DNA from: Sphingomonas sp. HF-S4
Lineage (GTDB): Bacteria > Pseudomonadota > Alphaproteobacteria > Sphingomonadales > Sphingomonadaceae
NCBI RefSeq assembly: GCF_032911445.1
Contig: NZ_JAWJEJ010000001.1
Location: forward strand, 1,984,001 to 2,048,000
Length of the DNA stretch: 64,000 nucleotides
Direction: 5' to 3'
This document shows positions 57,073 to 64,000 of the stretch, piece by piece. Under the pieces are notes generated by a model. It had not been told where the DNA came from and did not search any database. It saw nothing but the letters and a program-made list of their open reading frames with translations. The position numbers and the translations under genes were made by a program. Position 1 is the stretch's first letter. Each line of letters starts with the position of its first letter.

Positions 57073-58553
57073 TGCTCGAGCCCTTGACGACGCTGTGCAT
57101 GGCGCTGGTCGGCATGCACCCCGGCAACGTCAAGGTTTCGGCGGCGACGACGATCGCTCCGGATCCCGAATGGGCGCCGGAGACGATCAGCTTCTACCGT
57201 CCGCAGCCGGTGCGCGTGCCGCTCTGCCGCGTCGAAGGCACGATCGAGGGCAATATCGGCTTCGAGCTCTGGCTTCCGACCGATTGGAACGGGCGCCTGC
57301 TCGGCGCCGGCGTGGGCGGCGATGCCGGGGTGTTCAACTATGCGGACATGAGCCGGCGCGTTGGCGAGGGCTTTGCCACCGTCACCACCGACAGCGGCCA
57401 CAAGCAGGGCCAAGCGCGCTGGATGGCGGATCCCAAGGCGCGGGTGGATTACGAGCATCGGGCGGTGCACCTGACCGCGGTCGCCGCCAAGCAACTCGCC
57501 GTAGCCTTTTATGGCAAGCCGGCCGATCACAGCTACTATCTCGGCTGTTCGGGCGGCGGGCGCCAGGCGCTCAAGGAAATGCAGAACTATCCGGGCGACT
57601 ATGACGGCGTCGTCGCCGGCGCGCCGGGGCCGTACATGCCGCTCCAGTCGGTGCGGATGATGTGGTTCTCGCTTCAGCAGAAGCGCGATCCGGCCGGCGC
57701 GCTGCGCGACGAGGATTGGGCGCTCTACGAACGCCGCGTCACTGCACAGTGCGACTCGCTGGACGGCGTCATCGATGGCGTGATCGAGAACCCGATGCGC
57801 TGCAGCTTCAAGCCGGCGACGCTTGCCTGCGCGCCGGGGCATACCCAGGACTGCCTCACGCCCGCCCGCGTGGCGATGCTCGAGCGCATCGTCGCGCCGA
57901 TGCCCGACGAAGCCGGCACGCCGATGGACAATGGGCTGTTCCCCGGCGTCCGCACGCGCCCGGGCCCACCCTCACCGCTGCTGCGCGCGATGTGGGCGGA
58001 CGGCGTCCATGACGATGCCGACTGGAACGAGGAAAGCTTCAGCCGCAGCGGCGATCTGGCGGCGGCGAACCGCGCGATGCCCGAACTGCGCGCCGACAAG
58101 ACCGCAATCGGCGGCTTCCTTCGCCGCGGCGGCAAGGCGATCCTCTATCAAGGCTGGGCCGATCCCTCGACCAATGCGGGCCCGACGATCGATTATTATG
58201 CTGCCCTCGCCCGCGCCAATGGTGGCTATGCCAAGCTCGACCGATCGGTGCGCCTGTTCATGGTGCCGGGCATGTATCATTGTTCCGGCGGCCCCGGCGC
58301 CGCGAGCTTCGGCGGTTCGGGCCACCCGACTGCGCCCGGCGATCCCGAGCGCGACATCCTGTGGTCGCTGATTCGCTGGGTCGAGCGTGGCCGCGCACCC
58401 GAACGGATCGAGGCGACACGGCTCGAAGGCACGACCGTCCGCTTCACGCGCGCGCTGTGCCCTTTCCCTGCCTCGGCACGCTATGACGGGCGCGGACCGA
58501 CGGAAAAGGCGTCGTCCTATGCGTGCGCGCCGCACCCGCTGCTGAAGAAGTGA
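57072..58553 (+). CDS. Tannase/feruloyl esterase family enzyme
   Basis: This 493-residue protein of the tannase family (PF07519 type) has the nucleophile motif YYLGCSGGGRQALKEMQ (Ser at about residue 158), the catalytic Asp in LYQGWADPSTNAG (about 362) and His in VPGMYHCSGGPGA (about 400), with the Cys residues next to Ser and His that form the CS-D-HC disulfide of the family. FELWLPTDWNGRLLGAGVGGDAG (about 64-86) is also typical. The N-terminus (MLEPLTTLCMALVGMHPGN) is not a clear signal peptide, which is unusual because the family is normally exported. It hydrolyses gallate, ferulate or related esters. Last gene of the LacI-linked operon. Confidence 0.92.
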   Translation: MLEPLTTLCMALVGMHPGNVKVSAATTIAPDPEWAPETISFYRPQPVRVPLCRVEGTIEGNIGFELWLPTDWNGRLLGAGVGGDAGVFNYADMSRRVGEGFATVTTDSGHKQGQARWMADPKARVDYEHRAVHLTAVAAKQLAVAFYGKPADHSYYLGCSGGGRQALKEMQNYPGDYDGVVAGAPGPYMPLQSVRMMWFSLQQKRDPAGALRDEDWALYERRVTAQCDSLDGVIDGVIENPMRCSFKPATLACAPGHTQDCLTPARVAMLERIVAPMPDEAGTPMDNGLFPGVRTRPGPPSPLLRAMWADGVHDDADWNEESFSRSGDLAAANRAMPELRADKTAIGGFLRRGGKAILYQGWADPSTNAGPTIDYYAALARANGGYAKLDRSVRLFMVPGMYHCSGGPGAASFGGSGHPTAPGDPERDILWSLIRWVERGRAPERIEATRLEGTTVRFTRALCPFPASARYDGRGPTEKASSYACAPHPLLKK

Positions 58554-58762
58554 CCGCACTCGGCGGAGCCGTTTTGCGGGTTGCCTGACGCTGGCGGTCA
58601 ACCGTGACCCGCGGAACGGCGGCCGATTGCCCGGCCGGCTGGAGCTTTGAGAGATTTGGAGGATCTTCGGACGCTCGACAATGCGTCGTCATAAGCTCGA
58701 TCCAATCAGCCATCGCTATCGCGAATGGCTCCACAAGCAAGAAGGTGGCCCGGTGCCTATGG

Positions 58763-58839
58763 TGGTAGCGGAGGAGGGACTTGAACCCCCGACCCCAGGA
58801 TTATGATTCCCGTGCTCTAACCAACTGAGCTACTCCGCC
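58763..58839 (-). tRNA. tRNA with CAT anticodon (elongator Met, or Ile2)
   Basis: On the minus strand a 77-nt cloverleaf begins GGCGGAGTAGCTCAGTTGG and ends with an encoded CCA. The D-arm is AGCTCAGTTGGTTAGAGC; anticodon stem CGGGA/TCCTG encloses loop ATCATAA with anticodon CAT; the T-arm contains GGTTCAAGTCC. G1 faces T72 (a wobble pair). The sequence fits elongator tRNA-Met; a lysidine-modified tRNA-Ile(CAT) cannot be excluded. The 209 bp between the tannase stop and this gene hold no supported gene. Confidence 0.92.
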
Positions 58840-58895
58840 CTACCAGGGCCGCCCCTTGAGGCGAGGGCGCGACATAGGTCCGCCGTTTCGTCCGG

Positions 58896-59399
58896 TCAAG
58901 CGAACATGTGTCGCGAATGCGCTTCCCAGGGCCCGCCGCGATACCACCAGCTCGCCAGACCCGCGATCTCGACCTCGCGCGGCACGAAATCGCGCGACAA
59001 TGCCCCCAGCACCACCTTGGCGAGTGAGGGCGTCACCTTGTTCTGCACGGTGACGTGCGGGCGCCAGGGGCCGGCGTCCTGGGGGGTCAACATCCCCGCA
59101 AACGCATCGCACAGCCCCTCGCGAATCGCGGTGAGCGCGGGTGCCTCGATCCGGTAGGCGACGCCGCCGCCTAGCGACATCAGGCCGGTGACCTTCGCCC
59201 GCGGCGCGCGAATACCGCGCGTGTCGGCAGCGAGGCGCTGCTTGAGCTCCTCGGCCACGCTCGGCGGCAGATGGTGGAACAGCGTCAGATGCGCCGGCAG
59301 GACATTGCGCTCGGGCGGATAATGCTCGCGGCGCAGCACGTCGAACCACGCCTGGTCCTGCCGCCCGAACAGCGCCGTGACGATCAGCGGCGCGTTCAG
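58896..59399 (-). CDS. 2H phosphoesterase / 2'-5' RNA ligase-like protein
   Basis: This roughly 167-residue protein has two H-x-T motifs, HLTLFHHL (about residues 38-45) and PHVTVQNK (about 116-123), the signature of 2H phosphoesterases. No ATG, GTG or TTG gives a full N-terminal strand; the frame continues upstream inside kup without a usable start. I propose a CTG at 59397-59399 (complement) overlapping the kup stop, giving [12 protein letters not shown]. Translationally coupled to kup. The cellular substrate is unknown. Confidence 0.75.
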   Translation of the reverse strand: MNAPLIVTALFGRQDQAWFDVLRREHYPPERNVLPAHLTLFHHLPPSVAEELKQRLAADTRGIRAPRAKVTGLMSLGGGVAYRIEAPALTAIREGLCDAFAGMLTPQDAGPWRPHVTVQNKVTPSLAKVVLGALSRDFVPREVEIAGLASWWYRGGPWEAHSRHMFA

Positions 59400-61333
59400 A
59401 TTTCCACCTGGCTTCCCAGCTCGACGACGCGGTTGGTCGGCAGGCGGAAGAACTCCATCGCGCTTTCGGCGTTGCGCAGCATCCAGGCGAACAGCTTCTC
59501 GCGCCACACCATCATCCCCGGCTTGGCCGAGGGCAACAGCGTCTGCCGCGCGAGGAAGAAGCTGGTGTCCATCATCTTGAACTCGGCGCCGCACGCGCTG
59601 ACTTGCTTGAGCGCGGCGGGCACGTCGGCGTCCTGCATGAAGCCGTATTTGATGACCATCCGGTGGAAGCCCTTGCCGAGATCGTCGATGTACATCCGGC
59701 GATCGTCGTCGATATAGGGCTCGTCGGCGATCTTCACGGTGAGCAGGATCACGCGCTCGTGGAGCACCTTGTTGTGCTTGAGATTGTGCAGCAGCGCATG
59801 GGGCACGCCATCGGGGGTCGAGGTCATGAACACCGCGGTGCCGGGAACACGCGTCGCGGCGATCGCCGCCGATTCGATGAAGATCTTCACCGGCATCGCG
59901 CTCTCGCGCAGCCGGGCAATCATCAGCTGGCGGCCCTTGGCCCAAGTCGTCAGCAGCGTGAACGCGACGAGTCCGACGAGCAGCGGGAACCAGCCGCCAT
60001 CGGGAATCTTGGTGACGTTCGACAGGAAATAGGCGCCGTCGAACAGCAGGAACAGCGTCACCAGCCCGATCGCGATCGGCAGCGGCCAGTTCCACACCCG
60101 CCGGACCAGCACGGCAAGCATGCAGGTGGTGATGAACATCGTCCCCGTCACTGCGATGCCGTACGCCGCGGCGAGGTTCGACGATTCGCCGAACATCAGG
60201 ATCAGCACGATTACCATCACCATCAGCGCCCAGTTGACCGCGGGCAGATAGATCTGCCCGTGCGCCGACGCCGACGTATGGTTGATCCGCAGCCGCGGCA
60301 TCAGCCCGAGCTGGACCGCCTGCTGGCATACCGAGAACGCGCCGGTGATCACCGCCTGGCTGGCGATCACCGTGGCGAGCGTGGCGAGGATCACCAGCGG
60401 CAGCCGCCAGCTCTCGCTGGCAAGCATGAAGAACGGGTTCTCCGCGGCCGAAGGATCGCGCAGCAGCAGCGCGCCCTGCCCCAGATAATTGAGCATAAGC
60501 GCCGGGAAGATCAGCCACACCCAGGCGACCTGGATCGGCCGCCGTCCGAAATGGCCCATGTCCGCGTACAGCGCCTCGGCGCCGGTCAGCGCGAGCACCA
60601 CCGAGCCGAGCGCGAGGAAGGCGAGCCGTGGGTCTGCCTCGAAGAAGCGGACCGCCCAGATCGGATTGAATGCCTGCAGCACCTCGGGCCGCTGGACGAT
60701 GCTGAGCACCCCGAGCACGGCGAGCGTGACGAAATAGGTGAGCATCACGGGTCCGAAGAACTTGCCGATGATATTCGTGCCATGCGCCTGGATCACGAAC
60801 AGCCCGATCAGGATCGCCACAGCGATCGGCAGCACGAAGGGCGCGAACCCCGCCTGCACCACGACGAGCCCCTCGACCGCCGAGAGCACCGAGATCGCCG
60901 GCGTGATCATGCAGTCGCCGAAGAACAAGGCCGTCGCGAGCACCCCGAGCATCACCAGCCCGCGGCTCCACCGCCCCGGCCCCGCCCCGGTCTTGCGCTG
61001 GATCAGCGCGAGCAGCGCCAGACTGCCGCCTTCGCCCTTGTTGTCGGCGCGCATCGTCAGGAAGATGTACTTGCCGGTGACGATGATCAGCAGCGACCAG
61101 AAGATCAGGCTGACCACCCCGAACACATGGACGAGATCGACCGCGAGCGGATGGTGCCCGACAAAGGTCTCCTTCATCGCATAGAGCGGCGACGTGCCGA
61201 TATCGCCATAGACGACGCCGACCGCGCCGAGCGCGAGCGCCGGCAGCGGGCCCTTGGGCTGGTGCCCATGCTCGCCGTGCGCCTCGTCGGACTGCGGGAG
61301 GTGTTCAGCCTGCCCGCTTGCGTTGATGTTCAC
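59396..61333 (-). CDS. kup: Low-affinity potassium uptake protein Kup
   Basis: This 645-residue K+/H+ symporter has the Kup N-terminal motif [15 protein letters not shown] (about residues 40-54), [17 protein letters not shown] (about 139-155), [11 protein letters not shown] and about 12 TM helices to residue 440, followed by a cytoplasmic domain. The N-terminus has a His-rich lead ([12 protein letters not shown]). Housekeeping ion uptake. It is followed, overlapping, by the 2H phosphoesterase. Confidence 0.96.
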   Translation of the reverse strand: MNINASGQAEHLPQSDEAHGEHGHQPKGPLPALALGAVGVVYGDIGTSPLYAMKETFVGHHPLAVDLVHVFGVVSLIFWSLLIIVTGKYIFLTMRADNKGEGGSLALLALIQRKTGAGPGRWSRGLVMLGVLATALFFGDCMITPAISVLSAVEGLVVVQAGFAPFVLPIAVAILIGLFVIQAHGTNIIGKFFGPVMLTYFVTLAVLGVLSIVQRPEVLQAFNPIWAVRFFEADPRLAFLALGSVVLALTGAEALYADMGHFGRRPIQVAWVWLIFPALMLNYLGQGALLLRDPSAAENPFFMLASESWRLPLVILATLATVIASQAVITGAFSVCQQAVQLGLMPRLRINHTSASAHGQIYLPAVNWALMVMVIVLILMFGESSNLAAAYGIAVTGTMFITTCMLAVLVRRVWNWPLPIAIGLVTLFLLFDGAYFLSNVTKIPDGGWFPLLVGLVAFTLLTTWAKGRQLMIARLRESAMPVKIFIESAAIAATRVPGTAVFMTSTPDGVPHALLHNLKHNKVLHERVILLTVKIADEPYIDDDRRMYIDDLGKGFHRMVIKYGFMQDADVPAALKQVSACGAEFKMMDTSFFLARQTLLPSAKPGMMVWREKLFAWMLRNAESAMEFFRLPTNRVVELGSQVEI

Positions 61334-61508
61334 TGTCGCGGCAACCGCGCGATGGAGGAAACGGACCTGGTCATGCGACCTGTGTTCTCGCCAAGAAAAG
61401 TGGGCGGGCCGTTAGCACGTGCAGCATTGCCTAGCAACGGCGCCCAATCGACGCACATGGGTGTGGGCTGGGGAAGACGCAAGGGGGTGAGCGGTTCCCA
61501 AATAGGCT

Positions 61509-61644
61509 CCCCCCTGCAAGGGAGGGGCTGGGGGTGGGTGGCGAGCCAAGCGAGCCTAACGACATACTCGGCAAAAAAGAAAAGGCCGGGCATCGAGCCC
61601 GACCTTTTCTAACCCACCCCTAACCCCTGCCTTGCAGGGAGGGG
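61509..61644. repeat. Long imperfect inverted repeat in the lrp-kup intergenic region
   Basis: The arm at 61509-61539 (CCCCCTGCAAGGGAGGGG then CTGGGGGTGGGT) and the arm at 61612-61644, reverse complement CCCTGCAAGGCAGGGG then TTAGGGGTGGGT, are about 80% alike and face each other across roughly 70 bp that include the terminator hairpin. G-rich/C-rich intergenic elements of this type are, from my recollection, scattered in sphingomonad genomes (REP-like). The rest of 61334-61649 holds no gene; the kup promoter must lie in its left part. Confidence 0.7.
61573..61608 (-). terminator. Rho-independent terminator of the lrp-type gene
   Basis: Read on the minus strand, AAAAGGTCGGGC, loop TCGAT, and GCCCGGCCTTTT form a 12-bp stem with one mismatch, followed by C and a run of six T (61573-61578). 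It is about 40 bp after the stop of the Lrp/AsnC gene. Confidence 0.88.
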
Positions 61645-61649
61645 CATGC

Positions 61650-62120
61650 CTACCCCGCCCTCGCGAACAGCGCGTCGGCTTCGCTGCGAGTCGGCACCGC
61701 GCGCAGCACGAAGCTCGAATTGATCGTCACCACCCCCGGAAGCCGCCCGAGATGCTCGCGGTGGAGCCGCTCGTAATCGTCGAGATCCTGCGCGAGGACT
61801 TTCAGCCGATAATCCTGCCCGCCCGACACCAATGCGCATTCGACCACGCCGTCGATCTCGGCCACCGCGCGCTCGAACTTGGCGAGATCCTCCTCGACCT
61901 GGGTGCCGAGCGTGATGTCGACCAGCGCCGTGATGCGGAACCCCAGCCGGCGATGCCCCAAGCGCGCACCATAGCCGGTAATGTGCCCCGAAGCCTCGAG
62001 CCCCTGGATCCGCCGTGTACACGCAGACTGCGAGAGCCCGACCTGCGCCGCGACCTGGCTCACCGCCGCGCGCGCGTCTGCGGCGAGCAGCTTGAGGATG
62101 GCGCTGTCGATTCGGTCCAT
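61650..62120 (-). CDS. Lrp/AsnC-family regulator, probable regulator of alanine dehydrogenase
   Basis: This 156-residue protein has an N-terminal HTH (LDRIDSAIL-like start; MDRIDSAILKLLAADA, then VSQVAAQVGLSQSACTRRIQGLE, about residues 20-42) and a C-terminal RAM domain (VDITLGTQVEEDLAKFERAV, CALVSGGQDYRLKVLAQDL). The start is the ATG giving MDRIDSAIL. It is divergent from ald (136 bp), the usual arrangement of AldR/BldR-like activators responding to alanine. Confidence 0.92.
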   Translation of the reverse strand: MDRIDSAILKLLAADARAAVSQVAAQVGLSQSACTRRIQGLEASGHITGYGARLGHRRLGFRITALVDITLGTQVEEDLAKFERAVAEIDGVVECALVSGGQDYRLKVLAQDLDDYERLHREHLGRLPGVVTINSSFVLRAVPTRSEADALFARAG

Positions 62121-62256
62121 GGCGCATGATTCTCCTGCGAATGACGCCAATACCGCATTTCCATGCAGTCATCTACTGCCAAGCGCCCAACTTTGCAGAG
62201 ATTCGCGGACGTCTCCCAAGATACTGTCTCGGGCACACGCATTCTGGAGAGCTGCC

Positions 62257-63363
62257 ATGCGCATCGGTGTTCCCAAGGAAATCAAGAATCACGAATATCG
62301 CGTCGGCCTGACGCCCGCCTCGGTCGCCGAGCTGGTCGCCGCCGGCCATGAGGTGCTGGTCGAAACCCAAGCCGGCATGGGGATCGATTTCGCCGACGAG
62401 GCCTATACCAAGGTCGGCGCGAAGATCGCCGCCGACGCCGCTTCGGTGTTCGCCGGCTCGGACATGATCGTGAAGGTCAAGGAGCCCCAGCCGCAGGAGA
62501 TCGCGCTGCTCGAGCCGCGCCATTTGCTCTTCACCTATCTCCACCTCGCCGCCGACAAGCCCCAGGCCGAGGGCCTGATGAAGTCAGGCGCCACTTGCAT
62601 TGCCTATGAGACTGTCACGTCGAACTCGGGCGCCCTCCCCCTGCTCAAGCCCATGAGCGAAGTCGCCGGCCGCATGTCGGTCCAGGTCGCGTCGCACTAT
62701 CTCGAGAAGGAGCAGGGCGGCCGCGGCGAACTGCTCGGCGGCGTCCCCGGGGTCGCGCCGTGCAAGGTCGCGATCCTCGGCGGCGGCGTCTCGGGGATCA
62801 ACGCCGCGCAGATGGCCACCGGCCAGCGCGCCGACGTGACGATCTACGACATCAGCAACGAACGCCTCGCCGAGCTGGACATGCATTTCGGCAGCCAGAT
62901 CAAGACCGCTTATGCGAGCAAGGCGGCGATCGCCGAGGCGGTGCGGACCTCGCAGGTAGTGATCGGCGCGGTCCTCGTCCCCGGCGCCGCGGCGCCCAAG
63001 CTGGTCACCCGCGACATGCTCAAGACGATGATGCGCGGCTCGGTGCTCGTCGACATCGCGATCGACCAGGGCGGCTGCTTCGAGACCTCGCGCGCCACCA
63101 CGCATGACGACCCCGTCTTCGAAGTCGACGGCGTGATTCACTACTGCGTCGCCAACATGCCCGGCGCCGTCGCGCGCACCTCGGCCTTCGCGCTCAACAA
63201 CGCGACGCTGCCGTTCGTGCTCAAGCTCGCCAATCTCGGCGCGGAGGGCGCGATGAAGGCCGACAAGCACCTCGCCAACGGGCTCAACGTCTACAAGGGC
63301 AAGATCGCGTTCAAGGCCGTCGCCGACGATCTCGACTTGCCGTTCGAGGCTTGGGCCGCCTGA
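62257..63363 (+). CDS. ald: Alanine dehydrogenase
   Basis: This 368-residue enzyme oxidatively deaminates L-alanine to pyruvate and ammonia with NAD. It shows MRIGVPKEIKNHEYRVGLTP at the N-terminus with the substrate Arg, VKVKEPQ (Lys, about 74-80), FTYLHLAADK with catalytic His (about 93-102), KVAILGGGVSGINAAQMA (NAD fold, about 170-187) and VLVDIAIDQGGC (about 264-275). The ATG follows GGAGAGCTGCC. Divergent from the Lrp-type gene that probably controls it. Confidence 0.97.
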   Translation: MRIGVPKEIKNHEYRVGLTPASVAELVAAGHEVLVETQAGMGIDFADEAYTKVGAKIAADAASVFAGSDMIVKVKEPQPQEIALLEPRHLLFTYLHLAADKPQAEGLMKSGATCIAYETVTSNSGALPLLKPMSEVAGRMSVQVASHYLEKEQGGRGELLGGVPGVAPCKVAILGGGVSGINAAQMATGQRADVTIYDISNERLAELDMHFGSQIKTAYASKAAIAEAVRTSQVVIGAVLVPGAAAPKLVTRDMLKTMMRGSVLVDIAIDQGGCFETSRATTHDDPVFEVDGVIHYCVANMPGAVARTSAFALNNATLPFVLKLANLGAEGAMKADKHLANGLNVYKGKIAFKAVADDLDLPFEAWAA

Positions 63364-63422
63364 CCGGAACACAATAAGAACATCGTGCGTTGGCCGTGGC
63401 AAGTTCTCAAGGAGCATCTGCC

Positions 63423-63641
63423 ATGGCCGACCACGCCAACCCGAAGACTGAACCCGTCGGCAACGCCGAAAAGAACCCCGACGACTGGACCACCGGCGAT
63501 GAGCCGATGACCGGCGCGCAGGCGAGCTATCTCAAGACTTTGTCTGAGGAAGCGCACGCCGAATTCGACGACGACCTGACCAAGGCCGAAGCCTCCAAGC
63601 GCATCGACGCGCTTCAGGAAGAGACCGGGCGCGGGCAGTAG
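63423..63641 (+). CDS. Small DUF3072-type protein
   Basis: This 72-residue acidic protein has the layout of DUF3072: NPDDWTTGDEPMTGAQASYL (about residues 21-40), then ALQEETGRGQ at the end, a short domain of unknown function. The ATG at 63423 has AAGGAG upstream at good spacing. It follows ald by 59 bp and may be co-transcribed or have its own promoter. Confidence 0.8.
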   Translation: MADHANPKTEPVGNAEKNPDDWTTGDEPMTGAQASYLKTLSEEAHAEFDDDLTKAEASKRIDALQEETGRGQ

Positions 63642-63652
63642 GGCGAGCGAAG

Positions 63653-63677
63653 AAGGTTGGGCTCTGGGCCCGGCCTT
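63653..63677. terminator. Hairpin between the DUF3072 gene and the convergent small gene
   Basis: AAGGTTGGGC, loop TCTGG, and GCCCGGCCTT form a 10-bp stem with two G.U pairs between convergent genes. No T-tract; probably a bidirectional transcript end. Confidence 0.55.
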
Positions 63678-63693
63678 CCTTCGTCGAGACCCT

Positions 63694-63984
63694 TCAACCG
63701 AGCATCGAAGACCCGCTCGCACCGTGATTGGCGTAGCACTCGTCCACCGCGTCATGGACCTTCGAATTGACGATCGAGCACGGCGCCCAGAACGGCTTGT
63801 CGGTCACCTGGAGCTGGAGCACCTGGCTCCCGGAATCATAGTTCCAGTTCACCGTGAAGCCGTGCGAGCTCGCCGAACCCGAATCGCTATTGATCTGCAC
63901 GCCGTACGTGGCGGCAGTCGCCTTGCAGCAATTCCAGACGTCAGCCGTCACATTGCTGAAGGATTGCATCCCGCATGCACTCAT
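63694..63984 (-). CDS. Small cysteine-containing hypothetical protein
   Basis: This 96-residue protein is not recognised. It has five cysteines (MSACGM, WNCCKA, WAPCSIV, DECYANHG), a Ser-rich middle with a beta-rich pattern (GFTVNWNYDSGSQVLQLQVTDKP), no signal peptide and no TM segment. The ATG complement is at 63982-63984 with GAGAGGA in the right place upstream, supporting real translation. It lies at the right window edge, convergent with the DUF3072 gene. Confidence 0.55.
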   Translation of the reverse strand: MSACGMQSFSNVTADVWNCCKATAATYGVQINSDSGSASSHGFTVNWNYDSGSQVLQLQVTDKPFWAPCSIVNSKVHDAVDECYANHGASGSSMLG

Positions 63985-64000
63985 CGTCCTCTCCCATGGA

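Noticed and set aside
58763..58839. tRNA as an integration site for a genomic island
   Set aside because: No integrase gene next to it and no repeated tRNA 3' end seen in the window.
59603..61612. Long plus-strand frame opposite kup
   Set aside because: Antisense to kup, low-complexity His/Arg/Glu-rich translation, no start context.
61500..61650. CRISPR-like repeat
   Set aside because: Only two arms, in inverted not direct order, with no spacers; no cas genes in the window.

Overview
The window is high-GC DNA that looks like a chromosomal segment of an aerobic sphingomonad (Sphingomonas/Sphingobium/Novosphingobium type). Evidence: TonB-dependent receptors (TBDRs) with VVTGSR/VVTAR plug motifs, the protocatechuate 4,5-cleavage genes in the style known from Sphingobium SYK-6, a LigM-type tetrahydrofolate-dependent O-demethylase, an NDP-forming feruloyl-CoA synthetase, and exosortase-A-associated genes at the left edge. 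Species cannot be assigned by eye.

Layout. 1-2422: edge of an exosortase-A/exopolysaccharide locus (AMP ligase, carrier protein, two hydrolases). 2490-4222: thioredoxin reductase and a small membrane protein. 4231-16909: protocatechuate 4,5-cleavage locus, with ligK-ligU-ligI leftward and a double-HTH LysR regulator, a dehydrogenase, ligJ-ligA-ligB-ligC, pobA, an aldo/keto reductase and a GH95 fucosidase rightward. 17120-25300: ferulate block (MarR, ferA, ferB, ligV, AAHS transporter, second MarR, and a divergent MetE-like protein). 25343-27757: a TBDR. 27849-42149: about 14 kb of leftward, mostly overlapping genes (secreted CocE-type hydrolase, TBDR, CapA-like phosphoesterase, TRAP transporter, two 2-hydroxyacyl-CoA-dehydratase-like subunits, a double and a single class III CoA-transferase, a MarR), headed by a divergent GntR gene and a FadR-type palindrome. 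42954-46255: purU, ligM and metF for O-demethylation and one-carbon recycling. 46266-58553: a LacI-associated block (MmgE/PrpD, two secreted hydrolases, LacI, P450, CapA, membrane protein, TBDR, tannase/feruloyl esterase) with several TGNAANCGNTTNCA operators. 58763 to the end: tRNA-CAT, 2H phosphoesterase, kup, Lrp/AsnC, alanine dehydrogenase and two small proteins.

Together the genes spell out a route from lignin/cell-wall phenolics to central metabolism: esterases release hydroxycinnamates; FerA/FerB/LigV convert ferulate to vanillate; LigM demethylates it to protocatechuate; PobA feeds in 4-hydroxybenzoate; LigAB, LigC, LigI, LigU, LigJ and LigK yield pyruvate and oxaloacetate. MetF and PurU handle the methyl group.

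The most novel-looking part is the GntR-headed operon at 27849-42149. It couples outer-membrane uptake, a TRAP carboxylate transporter, CoA-transferases and a 2-hydroxyacyl-CoA-dehydratase-like pair in an apparently aerobic host. It shares a CapA + TBDR + secreted/esterase hydrolase + inner-membrane transporter design with the LacI-linked operon at 51063-58553.
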